A stretch of 64,000 nucleotides of DNA from Symsagittifera roscoffensis (lineage: Eukaryota; Xenacoelomorpha; Acoela; Convolutidae), in assembly GCF_963678635.1 (NCBI RefSeq), contig NC_087062.1, forward strand, positions 54,384,473-54,448,472, in the 5' to 3' direction. Positions 42,881 through 55,621 of the stretch are shown in pieces. The translations under genes were made by a program, and so were the position numbers. Positions within the stretch are counted from its first letter, which is position 1, and each line of letters opens with the position of its first letter. The notes below the pieces were generated by a model. The model was not told the origin of the DNA, searched no databases, and saw nothing but the letters and a program-made list of their open reading frames with translations.

Positions 42881-44668
42881 CTGATTTAGATTCAAAACTG
42901 ATTTAGACTAATTCGACTGGTTTAGTTTTTAATATATATAAAATTTTTTTTTGAATATTTCAAATATATATAATTTCAGATCGGATTTTACAATAGGCAC
43001 TTGTAAATATCAAATTAGTAAATAAAGAAAATTGTATATAAAAAGCATGAAGCGAAATAGGGTATCGATAACTGACAGAAGAGTAACATGACTTAAGCAA
43101 AATCAAACCTCGTCGTAAGAGAAAGCAAATCCATCAAATTCGAAAGTAAAGAGAAAGAATATTTCAGTGAACATGGTCAATACAAGAAGCATAAAGGAAC
43201 ATAAGGCCAAGGAGAAAGCAATGGAAGATCCGACTGCTCGGAGACACCAGATCGGAGTATTGACGGGGTGGAAAGAAAAACGACGGAATCAACACCCATG
43301 CCAAATGCAGAAGAACAGGAGAAGAAAACGATAGAGTTCTCACCAATTGACAGGGTAGACAAAACAACAAGCAACACGCCGGAAACGATAAAAGACGATT
43401 CTCAAACAAAACGAACGTCGTTCACAGAGAGGATTGCAGCGATGGTAGGGATGAAACCAAAAGAGAAAGAGGAGGTTCTGCCGACGACCGAGAAAGGAAA
43501 AACATTTGGAACAGTCTCCGCAATTACAACAGAAACCAAACAAGAAAAAGAGCAGGTCAGACATGGAGCAACTTCATTTGAGCAGGGCGACTTGATGGCA
43601 AAATTGGAGCAAATTGACAAGAAACTGAAATACAGCAAGGAAGACCACCGAGAGCTAAAAAGGGAAGTTCTCAGAATGAGAACCTAGACAACTGCTTCAA
43701 CCTGGCAAGGGCGACGGAAGAGAAGCTACAGCAGATGTCAGACAAGGTAGAGGCTACCGACAAAGAGCGAGAGAATTATATAAAGAAGGATATGGAAGAA
43801 ATGAAGAAACGGTATGACACCGTGAATGAGAAGTTGTGGAATCTAGATACCAGAATGGATACAATGGGCAAGGACCAAGCTGAAAGTTCTTGTGCCCTAA
43901 AGTCCAAACTGGATGCACTCTTGAGAAATTCAATAGCCCAAGAAATTTAGTGGTGGAAAAGCCACCCGTTACTAGAGTCGATTTCGTGGAACTACAAGGA
44001 AAGAAACGAGAATCTACACCGTTAACGCGGATTGATAGCACCAGTGCGTCGTGAGGGATAATGACTGCCATGAAGGTGGGAATCTCAAACTCAACAAGGA
44101 CAACAGAGGACTCAGGATCACATACGGGTGTTCAACCGGATGCCAACCCTTCTTGTCTCCACTTCATCGAGGTCATAACCTTTTGCTTTTAGTGTTTTCC
44201 TCACTATCTTCGACTTGAGAATCATTTCCATTGGCATCCCCGTTTTCGTCTTGAGAATTTTTTTCGTCTAATGTTCTGCTGGTAGCTCGGGATGGTCTTC
44301 TATCGGTTTCCCTGACTTGTCAAGCCACCTCGTGAATGCGAGACTGTCATACGTCTCCTTGTCCATAAAAAAGAAGCCATCTTTGATTTCCGGCCTGTTG
44401 GCCTCCCTTTGCTCCTGTCTCTCGTAAAACTCCGCTTTTTTGCTCAAGCTGTCGGCATTTTGATGTTTGTCTCTTGTTCTGGCTCAATAATCTTGTTTTA
44501 ACCATCCAGGCACACTATCTATCTCCCGATGTAGCTCTGGTCCATTGAGCACGTTTTTGACCAACTGAGTGTTCTGTTGTCGACTCGCAGCTTGAATGGC
44601 TCGCTACCCAGGTATGCCCTAGATTTTTCAACAAAAGTGACTAGCGCAAATATTTCCGCTTTGGGTGC

Positions 44669-45709
44669 TCAGTGCTTCATCTCTGTATCACTCAAGACTT
44701 TGCTCCCGTAAGCTATCGGTCTCAAGACTGTCTTTCCGTTCCATTCTTGTTCTTGGTGGAGTATTCCAGAGATCGCTACCACTGATGCATCCGTGTCCAG
44801 CACGTACATTTCCTTTCCTGTGGGCATCCCCAGCTTTGGTGCTTCGCACAACTCCGTTTTTATTCTTTGAAATGATTCCTCTGCTGCGTTGTTCCCCATG
44901 AACTTCTTACCCTTGTGCCTCATGAGTTGTTGCATTAGATATACTTTGTCTGCATAGCCCTTGATGAACTCCCTGTAGTAGTTTGCGAAACGTAAAGAGC
45001 TCATCAACTGGTGTTCTGTTTTTGGCAATTTCCAAGTCAGTACTGCCTCTACCGCATCTGGGTCTGGTCTAATACCATGTTTGTCCACCATTCGTCCCAG
45101 GTATTTGATCGAGTCCTTGAGAATTTCACACTTCGATGGCTTGCACTTCAGTCCTGCTCTCTTCATACAAGCAAACACCTCGTCCAGTCATTCAATTTGG
45201 TCCTCTAGTGTGGGTGTTGCAATCATCACTTCATCTACGTAGCACATTTTAAAATTGCCATATTTCTTTGTTACGCTCGTCAGCGCTTGCGCCATTAGTC
45301 GTTGCAAGGTGGCAGTCGCATTGCAGAGGCCAGAGGGTATCCTCTTCCATTGAAACAATCCCAGTTCGCATGCAAAACCCGTCTTGTGTCTGTCTTGCTT
45401 CCTCAGTGGTACCTGCCAAAAGGCCGACCCTAGATCAAGAAATGTGAAAAATTTTGCGTCACCTAATTTTGAGAGACTTTCATCTATCCTAGGTATGAGA
45501 TAGGCATCCTTCACCGTGACGGAGTTCAGATATCGAGAGTCACAACAAAACCTAAGTTGGTCTTCTTTCTTTATAGCCATCACTACTCCACACGCCCACG
45601 GTGATTTGGATCGTTCTATCATGTCATACTCTAGTAGGGTCTCTACCTCTTTTCTACAAGCATCCAATTTGTTAGGGGTCATACGCCTCGCCCCCTCCCA
45701 ATGCGGCAC
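44669..45709 (-). pseudogene. Reverse transcriptase/RNase H remnant of copy A
   Basis: Recognisable Gypsy reverse transcriptase motifs (LDLGSAFWQVPL, FACELGLFQWKR) and RNase H motif (LDTDASVVAISGILHQEQ). Very similar to the same region in copies B and C and clearly related to the 18.4-kb element. Fossil, broken. Confidence 0.9.
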
Positions 45710-46349
45710 CCCCGATTCTTCTAACTCTATTTCATGTTCAACAAAGTTGCAGCATCCAATGTCTGCCCTATGTCCCGAAAAAAAACATCCTGATTCCTAT
45801 CTAGAACCTCTTTGATGGCTTCGAGCTGTTCGTCTGTTACCTTCCACCTTAAATGTTCAATCTCTGGTAATACTGGTTTATCCATTTCCAATTCCTCTGG
45901 CGAGGGTTGTTCTGGAAATTTCGAACAGATCGACAGTCCATCATCTGTCTCTGACTTATGTGACTTCATAAGATGGGTGAAGACTTTTATTTTCTTCAAT
46001 CGTCTCAAGATACAAACTTTATCCCTGTGATTCGGGCAATCAAAAACTTAATTTTTTCTTTCACTTTTTCAGTCATTTCATATCTAGTTTGTTGTCGTTT
46101 ACTTGTTTGTTGTCACTTATTTCATGATAGTTTTTCATCCGTAAACTTACTATTGCCGCCCCATTTTCTTGCAGCTTTACCCTCCTACTCAAGAAAACTG
46201 GAGCCTTATTTTCATTCGCCATTATCAAATTTACCGGTTTATTTACGTATTTCCTTTCCGGGTTCCGAATCCTGAACATCGCATTGTTACATCAAAACTC
46301 CTGATGAAATTTCTGCCTAAAATGAATTGGTTAGACTCATCTAGATTCT

Positions 46350-47105
46350 ACACCACCAGAAAGCTCATCCACAAATTGCGTTCTCCTAGGTCTAGGGCTA
46401 TTATTGGTGTCCTACCTATAACCCGAAGCGCCCCCTTGTTTGCCGCTGACAGACGTATTCTTGAGTCAATCAGGTCATCTTTGTCGAATCCCATTCTTCT
46501 CCAAGTCTCAATTAATATTACAGTGAAGACGGCTCTCGTGTCTAACAACCCACGCAGTTGTGTCATCTTTCCACTTATGTTCAATACGTGTGCAGACACG
46601 TCTGCTTCCCTTCCGAGATGCATGGCATCCTCCTCCAGCATAGCAGTGTGCCCAATGGATCTCACTTTTAGTTCCTCTCTACCAACATATATTTGCCCGG
46701 CTATATCCTCATCACATGTTATCATCGTTTTTGTGTAGATGTTTTTGGTTTCATTAACATATACTCTCTTGACTTTTGTCTCATCTCTTCTGGGGTCGGT
46801 GCATTATCCTTCGATAGTGTATAATATGTAGCCAGCATCGTCCACAAGTCGTCACTTCTCGCCCCGTCAATGAACTTTGAAGCGATGCTCAAGTTTCTTC
46901 TGTTCGTCAATTCTTCCGGGTCAATTCTTCTTCTCAAGCTCTCGAGATCATCCAGGAATCGATCAATTGACTCGTCTTCCCTTTGTCTTCTTTTTTCAAT
47001 TCTCATCATCGCTTGATGGTTCTTCATCCCTGATCCGAATCGGTTCAACAGTATCTCGAAGATCTTGTCCGCTGTATCACTCTCCTCCCTTTTCTTTGCT
47101 ACCAC
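46350..47105 (-). pseudogene. Protease and middle-Gag remnants of copy A
   Basis: The protease-type region (RGLLDTRAVFTV) lies toward 46350-46725. The Gag core region (IFEILLNRFGSGM, MMRIEKRRQREDE) lies toward 46722-47105. Both match the 18.4-kb element's Gag-Pol in order. Fossil. Confidence 0.85.
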
Positions 47106-47158
47106 GCATTTTAGTGCGGTGCCTTCTAAGTTGCTTAGTATTGCCGTGCAGTGCCGTG

Positions 47159-47987
47159 AGAAAGCAGTTTTACATCATAACGTCTTAATCTATGTAATCG
47201 CATAAATTCATTACTTGCAAATTTTTTCGTAAAACATGCTAAAATAATACGTTGAAAAAACTTAAACATGGCGAGAAAGTGAAGCCCGCATTTAACTATT
47301 TAATGTATTTTTAAGGAATTTCTAAATCTAAGTTTGATGAAAAATTTTGAAAAAAACCAAAAAAATTTTTTATCTTATCTCGTAAACTAACAATAAATCT
47401 GTATTCATATTTGGAGGCCCATTTTGCAAGCACAAAGTTAATCCTGACAGCATCCCACTTAGGGGTTTCTAGTATCAATCCTGGCAACAAAAACCTGAAT
47501 ATAAGCTGCAAAATCTAAAAAATTCTTAAGCATTGCAATATACGATATAGCTTAAACGTGCACCAATTCTATCGTTCATCATGCAAAAATAATACGTTGA
47601 AAAAGCTTGAGCATGTCGAGATAGTGAAGCCCGCATTTAAATATATGATAGATATTAGATAGATAAATAATAAATTGCAGTTTCTCATCATAACGTCTTA
47701 ATCTATTTAATCGCACAAAGTCATAACATGTAAATATATTTCGTCGATTTTGCTCCCAATGAAATCATAAATGTTTGTAATGACCAAGCCATTTTGAAAA
47801 TCTAGTTGCGACTGACCTGAGTTAATGATTTTAGCATTGTTTGCAACTAGCAAGGGTGTTGGATTTTTATAGAACTCTGGTTAACATAGGGCCCAATATG
47901 CTACCACGAGGCAATCGATATTGAACTATTTCCGTCGAAGACATTTGCCCACTTATCCATAAAATCTAATGCCTGTTGGTCAGATAT
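47159..47987. repeat. 515-bp repeats and flanking sequence, unit 2
   Basis: Counterpart of 19090-19915: two copies of the 515-bp repeat (starting about 47165 and 47680), each with a satellite-type monomer, followed by the sequence leading to the MITE. No gene. Confidence 0.8.
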
Positions 47988-48433
47988 GGGTCTAGGACAA
48001 CAAGCCGACAAGACTTCAAGCCGAAGGGACTTCAGGCCGAAAATTAAAGTTTACAAACACCTCAAATGGTTATTTTTTCATCTGTAAAACGCTGCTTGTC
48101 AAACTTTTACTCCATAATAAGCGTTGATTATGACAATGAATCACTTGGGATTGGCATCCGTTAATAACATCAGCCGGTTTTTGAAATGCATAAATTATAA
48201 ACAAGAAAATTACCTTCAACAGTGTTTTATTTTTCAACTTTCCTAAACATCATTTGGAGGCTTAATATCGATGAAAACGCTAATCTGTACCGAATAAAGA
48301 TCATGAAATTGAAAAATTCTTCAAAAAAATTTCGAATTAATCATATTTAATGATTTAGAGAGAAAATTTTTGGCTTGAAGTCCCTATTTTTACGATTTGG
48401 CTTGAAGTCCTGTCGGCTTGATGTCCGGCACCC
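47988..48433. mobile_element. Non-autonomous DNA transposon (MULE-like MITE), copy 2
   Basis: Same inverted ends as copy 1: GGGTCTAGGACAACAAGCCG on the left and CGGCTTGATGTCCGGCACCC on the right. The flanking duplication is GTCAGATAT on the left and TTCAGATAT on the right (one difference). It holds an extra inner AAGCCGAAGGGACTTCAGGCC part missing from copy 1. The insertion predates the tandem duplication because all units share it. Confidence 0.85.
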
Positions 48434-48462
48434 TTCAGATATGACTCAAATAGTAACACATA

Positions 48463-48957
48463 ATGGCGCAGCGTAGCTCCGCACCACTTGAGAAACAACA
48501 CAAACAAACGTCAAAAATTAAAATGTTAAAAAACATAGGTGTTAACAAAATTTTCGTATGTGTAGCTAAAGCTGGAAGGTATGTGTTTAATATTGAAAAA
48601 GACTTTATTCCTAATATAGGCGGCAGAAATGAATTTGCTATATCGATGAGACACGAAACTGTGCTTTCAAAAATTGGATTTTGCCCAAAGCCTTATAAAC
48701 CGTATCTCTTTCTCTACAGAAGAAGTGAGAAGAGTATAAAATTTTTAGAGATAATCAAATTTCCCAAAAATATAACATTTCTCGTACATAAATATATGGG
48801 CAGCCGTTTCTGTAGGAAGCACTATCGCAACTGGTTCATTCAATCTGTGACAATCGACCAGAATGGCGGGCAGTTTAGTTGGAGGGTTGGATGTTTCAGA
48901 CAATTAAAGGTCGTATTTGATGGACTGATCGAATTGGGAGAGGTCGGTTTTAGCTGA
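48463..48957 (+). other. Unidentified repeated open frame (164 codons) in unit 2
   Basis: An open frame without recognisable domain (contains ISMRHETVLSKIGF, KPYLFLYRRSEKS and MGSRFCRKHYRNWF). Its two halves are found on either side of the 18.4-kb element in unit 1 (about 20500-20693 and 39370-39535). It lies just before the TAG-tailed block, so it may be the end of a non-LTR element frame or chance. Not called as a gene. Confidence 0.3.
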
Positions 48958-49166
48958 CACGTGAAACTTTAAAAATTCGATTGTAAAGACACCTGACTAT
49001 TTTTAGTTAAGACCGAAAAACCCGGGGGCTGGAGGGTTAGGTGGGAAGTCGAGAGCCCGCTTATCCCAAGGCCCTGGGACCAAAATAAAACGTAACTTAA
49101 CGATAACAGCCTAATTGTTGTGCTCATACTTGTATTTCTGCCGCCTATATAAGGAATAAAGTCTTT

Positions 49167-49241
<75 letters not shown>

Positions 49242-49242
49242 A
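48791..49242 (+). mobile_element. Possible non-LTR 3' end with expanded (TAG)n tail, copy 2
   Basis: Same block as 39367-39771 with GGAATAAAGTCTTTTAG before the tail. Here the tail (about 49167-49242) has about 25 TAG triplets against about 6 in unit 1. Confidence 0.45.
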
Positions 49243-50017
49243 TAACATAAGATACGATATCATACATCAACACTATTACATAAAAACTATTACAAATGTG
49301 CCATTCTGCCGGATTGCCACAGTAGAACCTTCCGACGAGAACAAAACGGACGTTAAAGACAAATTCGTGCTGAAAAAGAGAGTCGGAATGTTCTGGAAAT
49401 TAATTTTTAAAATTTTGATGGTAAACAGATTATTTCAGGGAAACGTAGCAAACGGCAATTTTGACAAGCAAAAACGGGAAAAACACGACCAATGAGAACA
49501 TCGAACGAACAAGTCGAGAAGAAACAAGCTAAAAACGGAGTCTCTTGTCATGACGATCACGCATGATATGACACTTAACTGAAGCAGATAGGAAGAAAAA
49601 AGGCTTCAGTGAGACAGCCGGAGTGGATCCGTACCATCCCGTGCCACGAGATTGAGGAGATAACAGGAGAACGGAATTGAAGGCCCGGTGCCCAGAGACT
49701 CAAAAGAATATAATACACACTTTTTAGCTGCTGTGATGCCCTCAATAGTTGATTTAACTCCGATTTGTTATTGTATTTCAGAGCATGAGTAGCTAGAAAG
49801 AGGAAGGAAGAATACATCCCCAATAGATGTGCCAGTCATATTTGGAAGTTTGACCTTGAGAAAACGTTTAGTCTTGATTTTGGCAGGAAATGCAATTTTT
49901 CAAAAAATCGAATTGAGCATGTCATACTCAAGTTCCTCGCGACAACTGAAAATATCAGAAAAATAAGTTCAGAAGATTCGAACTACAATCGCGGGAAAGT
50001 AGTCAAAAATAGCAGCG
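49243..50017. other. Unassigned repeated sequence in tandem unit 2
   Basis: Counterpart of 39772-40551; no gene or element recognised. Confidence 0.5.
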
Positions 50018-51609
50018 GGTGTTTTTACGACATCAAGGATACGAGATCAAACCCACTTGACACAGTTCCGGGCTACATTCCCATTCTAGAGTACCGGTGG
50101 TACGGTTCAACGGGAACGTATTCACCTTCTGGTTGTACCGTGATATCTTTTCAAGAAAACTTGAGAAAATTTTCCGGTGCGCTTTCCAAAACGAGGCCTA
50201 GCTAACCGAGTAAGGGGGGTCACTAGGGGAACAAAAAACGAGTAAAAGAAAACAAAGCGGAAGAAAAAACCCAAAAAGATTAGAAATAAGAACAAAAAAC
50301 CATAAAACATAAAAAGGACAGTGGCTTTGACTTCGAAATTAGGTGGAACAAAACTTTATATTAATTAAAATAGTATACCCATACTGTTTTACAATAAGAC
50401 CGATCGTCTCGATCGAATCAGCATTGTTGTACAGGTGCCCATGTGTGGGGTGTTGTATGGCTTTCAGATAGCTTGTGATATCAGCTGACCACTGGGAGAC
50501 TTGACTGGAAGAGGTGCCCAGCGAAGTGGGAAAGAGGACAACTATGAGGCTTGACCACTGGGAGACTTGACTGGAACAGGTGACCAGCCCAGTGGGAAAG
50601 TGTGACCAACCGGCAGGTGACCAGTCAGCAGTGTGCTCAAAGCAGAACAGGGCAATCGGTAGATGGTTTACAGAGGTTCTGTTTGGTCAAACGGGTATCG
50701 TTAAAATCCATTTTACATTATAAGAAAAATTATTTACATAATATGTGTAAAATTGAATACGCGAATACTCACTGTTTTGAGAAAACGTTTTTACTTGAGC
50801 AGAGCTTGGAAACATCTTCTACGGTTTTCTCTCGAGAGGTCTAGCACCCATCGTGCTTAGGGTAATTTTCGGCTGATCTGGGGGGCTAGACAGGGGGAGT
50901 TTAGAAGGGGTCTGGTTAAGATAGAGGTTGGCGGTACAAAATCATAAAAAGGGGGGACACATTATACTAACTATAAAATCGATATTGTCGATTTAGTTAC
51001 GTTAGTAGACCCAGAGTCTGGAACGATCAATCTATAGACTCAGAACAATAGTTGCAACGCGAGGAGATCCAAATTTAAGCTCGAATTAAGGTAGATAACC
51101 TGGTCGAATCGAGCGAGGGCATCGGAAATAGACAGTTTTTGGAACTCATTAGGAGAATACCCCATAAGACTGCTAGTAGGGGAGAGGAAAAAACGCGTGA
51201 CAATCAGGTACCAGACATTTGTTACGGAAGACGGCATAGGTTGCCTATGAATTTTTTGTATAATTACCTTTCTGGTTTTTGTAACTTTCAATTTATTGGA
51301 ATTTTCAATGTTTTTACGTTTTTTGGGCCAGATTTCAGAGAATTTCAACGAATTGGCTAAAATTACAAACTAATAAACAAGTCATATTTCGACTTTCATC
51401 GAAATGAAAAAGGGAAGGTAATTTTTTGGGACTCAACAAAAAAAATTTGGTGAACGGAGTTGGGTTTTGGGGATTATTTTTAATACTAGAGCTCTAGAGG
51501 TGGTACTGGGACATTATCTCAATACCCGACATAAGGCACAGGGGAATTCTTCAATCAGCCAAAGAAACACTTGAACTATACGGTGGGAAGAAAAACAAGA
51601 GTCCTGCTG

Positions 51610-52390
51610 TCAGTCTTGGGATAGTGATCTGAGTGTCCCAACAGTCAGACTGGGGATAGTGATCTAAGTGTCCCAACACTCAGTCTAGGGATAGTGATCT
51701 AAGTGTCCCAACACTCGGTCTGGGGATAGAGATCTAAGTGTCCAACACTCAGTCTTGGGATAGTGATCTAAGTGTCCCAACACTTTAGCGATAGGTCCTA
51801 GGAGAGTTCGTAAAAGCCCTGGGACAGCAACGAAGTGTACCAACACTTGAGCAAAGGGTGCTAGAAGGGTTCAAAAAAGTACTGGGACAGCAACGAAGTG
51901 TACCAACACTTGAGCGAAGGGTCCTAGGAGGGTTCAGAAAAGTCCTGGGACAGCAACGATGTGAACATACACTTGAGCGAAGTGTCCTAGGAGGGTTCAG
52001 AAAAGTCTTGGGACAGCAACGAAATGTACGAACACTTGAGCAAAGGGTCCTAAGAGGGTTCAGAAAAGTACTGGGACAGCAAAAAGTGTACCAATATCTG
52101 AGCGAAGGGTTCTAGGAGGGTTCAGAAAAGTCCTGGCACAGCAACAAAGGGGACCAACACTTGAGCGAAGGGTCCTAGGAGGGTTCAGAGAAGTTTGCGA
52201 CAGTAACGAAGTGTCCTAAAGGAGCACTAAGGGTCCTAAGAGGGTACATAAAAGTACCAGGACCGTACCAAAGTGTACCAAGACCCCATCGAATCATCCC
52301 AACACTAAGAGAGGGGTCCTAGGAGAGTACCAAGAAACCCTGGGACTTTATTGAAGCGTCCCAAAACTAGAACGAAGGGTCCTAAGGCCT
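51610..52390. repeat. Two minisatellites in the leader of copy B
   Basis: Same two repeat families as at 42130-42880 (36-bp GATCTAAGTGTCCCAACACT type and ~60-bp GGTCCTAGGAGGGTTCAGAA type), with slightly different copy content. Confidence 0.92.
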
Positions 52391-54185
52391 GAAACTGATT
52401 TAGATTCAAATTCGATTTAGACTAATTCGACTGGTTTACTTTTTATTAAATACAGAAAAAATTTTCAAATATTTTAAATATATATAATTTCAGTTTGGAT
52501 TTTACAATAGGGCCTTGTAAATATCAAATTTGTAATTAAAAAATTTGTATATAAAAATAATGAAGCGCAATAGGGTATCGATAACTGACAGAAGAGTAAC
52601 AGGACTTAAGCAAAATCAAACCTCGTCGTAAGAGAAAGCAAATCCATCAAATTCGAAAGTAATGAGAAAGAATATTTCAGTGAACATGGTCAATACAAGA
52701 AGCATAAAGGAACAAAAGGCCAAGGAGAAAGCAATGGAAGAAACGACTGCTCCGAGACACCAGATCGGAGTACTGACGGCGTGGAAAGAAAAACGACGGA
52801 ATCAACACCTATGCCAAATGAGGAAGAACAGGAGAAGAAAACGATAGAGTTCTCACCAAATGACAAGGTAGACGAAACAACAAGCAACACGCCAGAAACG
52901 ATTAAAGACGGTTCTCAAACAAAAAGAACGTCGTTCACAGAGAAGATTGCAGCGATGGTAGGGATGAAACCAAAAGAGAAAGAGGAGGTAATGCCGACGA
53001 CCGAGAAAGGAAAAACGTTTGGAACAGTCTCCGCACTTACAACAGAAACCAAACAAGACAAAGAGCAGGTCAGACATGGAGCAAATTCATTTGAGCTGGG
53101 CGAATTGATGGCAAAATTGGAGCAAATTGACAAGAAACTGAAATACAGCAAGGAAGACCGCTGAGAGCTAAAAAGGGAAGTTCTCAGAATGAGAACCTAG
53201 ACAACTGCTTTAACCTGCAAGGGCGACGGAAGAGAAGCTACAGCAGATGTCAGACAAGGTAGAGGCTACCGACAAAGAGCGAGAGAAACATATAAAGAAG
53301 GATATGGAAGAAATGAAGAAACGGTATGACACCGTGAATGAGAAGTTGTGGAATATAGATACCAGAATGGATACAATGGGCAAGGACCAAGCTGAAAGTT
53401 CTTGTGCCATAAAGTCCAAACTGGATGCACTCTTGAGAAATTCAATAGCCCAAAAAATTTAGTGGTGGAAAAGCCACCCGGTACTAGAGTCGATATCGTG
53501 GAACCACAAGGAAAAAAAAACGAGAATCTACACCGTTAACACGGATTGATAGCACCAGTGCGTCGGGAGGGATAATGACTGCCATGAAGGTGGGAATCTC
53601 AAACTCAACAAGGACAACAGAGGACTCAGGATCACATACGGGTGTTCAACCGGATGCCAACCCTTCTTGTCTCCACTTCATCGAGGTCATAATCTTTTGC
53701 TTTTAGTGTTTCCCTCACTATCTTCGACTTGAGCATCATTTCCATTGGCATCCCCGTTTTCGTCTTGAGAATTTCTTTCGTCTCATGTTCTGCTGGTAGC
53801 TCGGGATGGTCTTCTATCGGTTTCCCTGACTTGTCAAGCCACCTCGTGAATGGTCCTTGTCAAGCCACGTCTCCTTGTCCATAAAAAAGAAGCCATCTTT
53901 GATTTCCGGCCTGTTGGCCTCCCTTTGCTCCTGTCTCTCGTAAAACTCCGTCTTTTTGCTCAAGCTGTCGGCATTTTGATGTTTGTCTCTTGTTCTGTGC
54001 TAAATAATCTTGTTTTAACCATCCAGGCACACTATCTATCTCCCGATGTAGCTCTGGTCTATTGAGCACGTTTTTGACCAACTGAGTGTTCTGTTGTCGA
54101 CTCGCAGCTTGAATGGCTCGCTACCCATGTATGCCCTAGATTTTTCAACAAAAGTGACTAGCGCAAATATTTCCGCTTTGGGTGC

Positions 54186-55607
54186 TCAGTGCTTCATCTC
54201 TGTATCACTCAAGACTTTGCTCCCGTAAGCTATCGGTCTCAAGACTGTCTTTCCGTTCCATTCTTGTTCTTGGTGGAGTATTCCAGAGATCGTTACCACT
54301 GATGCATCCGTGTCCAGCACGTACATTTGCTTTCCCGTGGGCATCCCCAGCTTTGGTGCTTCGCACAACTCCGTTTTTATTCTTTGAAATGATTCCTCTG
54401 CTGCGTTATTCCCCGTGAACTTCTTACCCTTGTGCCTCATGAGTTGTTGCATTAAATAAACTTTGTCTGCATAGCCCTTGATGAACTCCCTGTAGTAGTT
54501 TGCGAAACGTAAGGAGCTCATCAACTGGTGTTCTGTTTTTGGCAATTTCCAAGTCAGTACTGCCTCTACCGCATCTGGGTCTGGTCTAATACCATGTTTG
54601 TCCACCATTCGTCCCAGGTATTTGATCGAGTCCTTGAGAATTTCACACTTCGATAGCTTGCACTTCAGTCCTGCTCTCTTCATACAAGCAAACACCTCGT
54701 CCAGTCGTTCAATTTGGTCCTCTAGTGTGGGTGTTGCGATCACCACTTCATCTACGTAGCACATTTTAAAATTGCCATATTTCTTTGTTACGCTCGTCAG
54801 CGCTTGCGCCATTAGTCGTTGCAAGCTGGCAGTCGCATTGCAGAGGCCAAAGGGTATCCTCTTCCATTGAAACAACCCCAGTTCGCATGCAAAACCCGTC
54901 TTGTGTCTGTCTTGCTTCCTCAGTGGTACCTGCCAAAAGGCCGACCCTAGATCAAGAAATGTGAAAAATTTTGCGTCACCTAATTTTGAGAGACTTTCAT
55001 CTATCCTAGGTATGAGATAGGCATCCTTCACCGTGACGGAGTTCAGATATCGAAATTCACAACAAAACCTAATTTGGTCTTCTTTCTTTATAGCCATCAC
55101 TACTCCACACGCCCACGGTGATTTGGATCGTTCTATCATGTCATACTCTAGTAGGGTCTCTACCTCTTTTCTACAAGCATCCGATTTGTTAGGGGTCATA
55201 CGCCTCGCCCCCTCCCAATGCGGCACCGCCGATTCTTCTAACTCTATTTCATGTTCAACAAAGTTGCAGCATCCAATTTCTGCCCTATGTCCCGAAAAAA
55301 CATCCTGATTCCTATCTAGAACGTCTTTGATGGCTTCGAGCTGTTCGTCTGTTACCTTCCACCTTAAATGTTCAATCTCTGGTAACACTGGTTTATCCAT
55401 TTCCAATTCCTCTGGCGAGGGTTTTTCTGGAAATTTTGAACAGATCGACAGTCCATCGTCTGTCTCTGACCTATGTGACTTCACAAGATGGGTGAACACT
55501 TTTATTTTCTTCAATCGTCTCAAGATACAAATTTTATCCCTGTGATTCGGACAATCAAAAACTTCATTTTCTTTCACTTTTTCAGTCATTTCATATCTAG
55601 TTTTCAC
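54186..55607 (-). pseudogene. Reverse transcriptase/RNase H remnant of copy B
   Basis: An open stretch of about 473 codons with Gypsy reverse transcriptase motifs (LDLGSAFWQVPLRKQDRHK) and the RNase H start (MYVLDTDASV). Preserved length is greater than in copies A and C. It lacks an integrase partner. Part of a fossil element. Confidence 0.9.
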
Positions 55608-55621
55608 GGGCAGTGCGTATC

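Larger units (their letters stand above)
40552..47155. mobile_element. Older Ty3/Gypsy copy A, broken, internally inverted
   Basis: A second Gypsy family, related in Pol to the 18.4-kb element. On the + strand it carries a leader with minisatellites (about 40552-43170) and the amino part of Gag (about 43173-44146; starts MVNTRS, with a coiled-coil-like KVEATDKERE region). At about 44146 orientation flips: RNase H, reverse transcriptase, protease and middle Gag lie on the - strand (about 44149-47155). It lacks LTRs, integrase and the segment between the two Gag parts, and is truncated just inside the primer-binding site at 40552. Clearly broken, with several breaks; much older than the 18.4-kb element. 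Confidence 0.9.

Noticed and set aside
43268-43950. Lys/Glu-rich + strand frames as a possible host gene
   Set aside because: The same sequence is the Gag start of the colinear copy C on the - strand; it is part of a fossil Gypsy element.
51858-52115. 85-codon repetitive frame resembling a repeat protein
   Set aside because: It is the translation of the ~60-bp minisatellite in a retroelement leader, not a gene.
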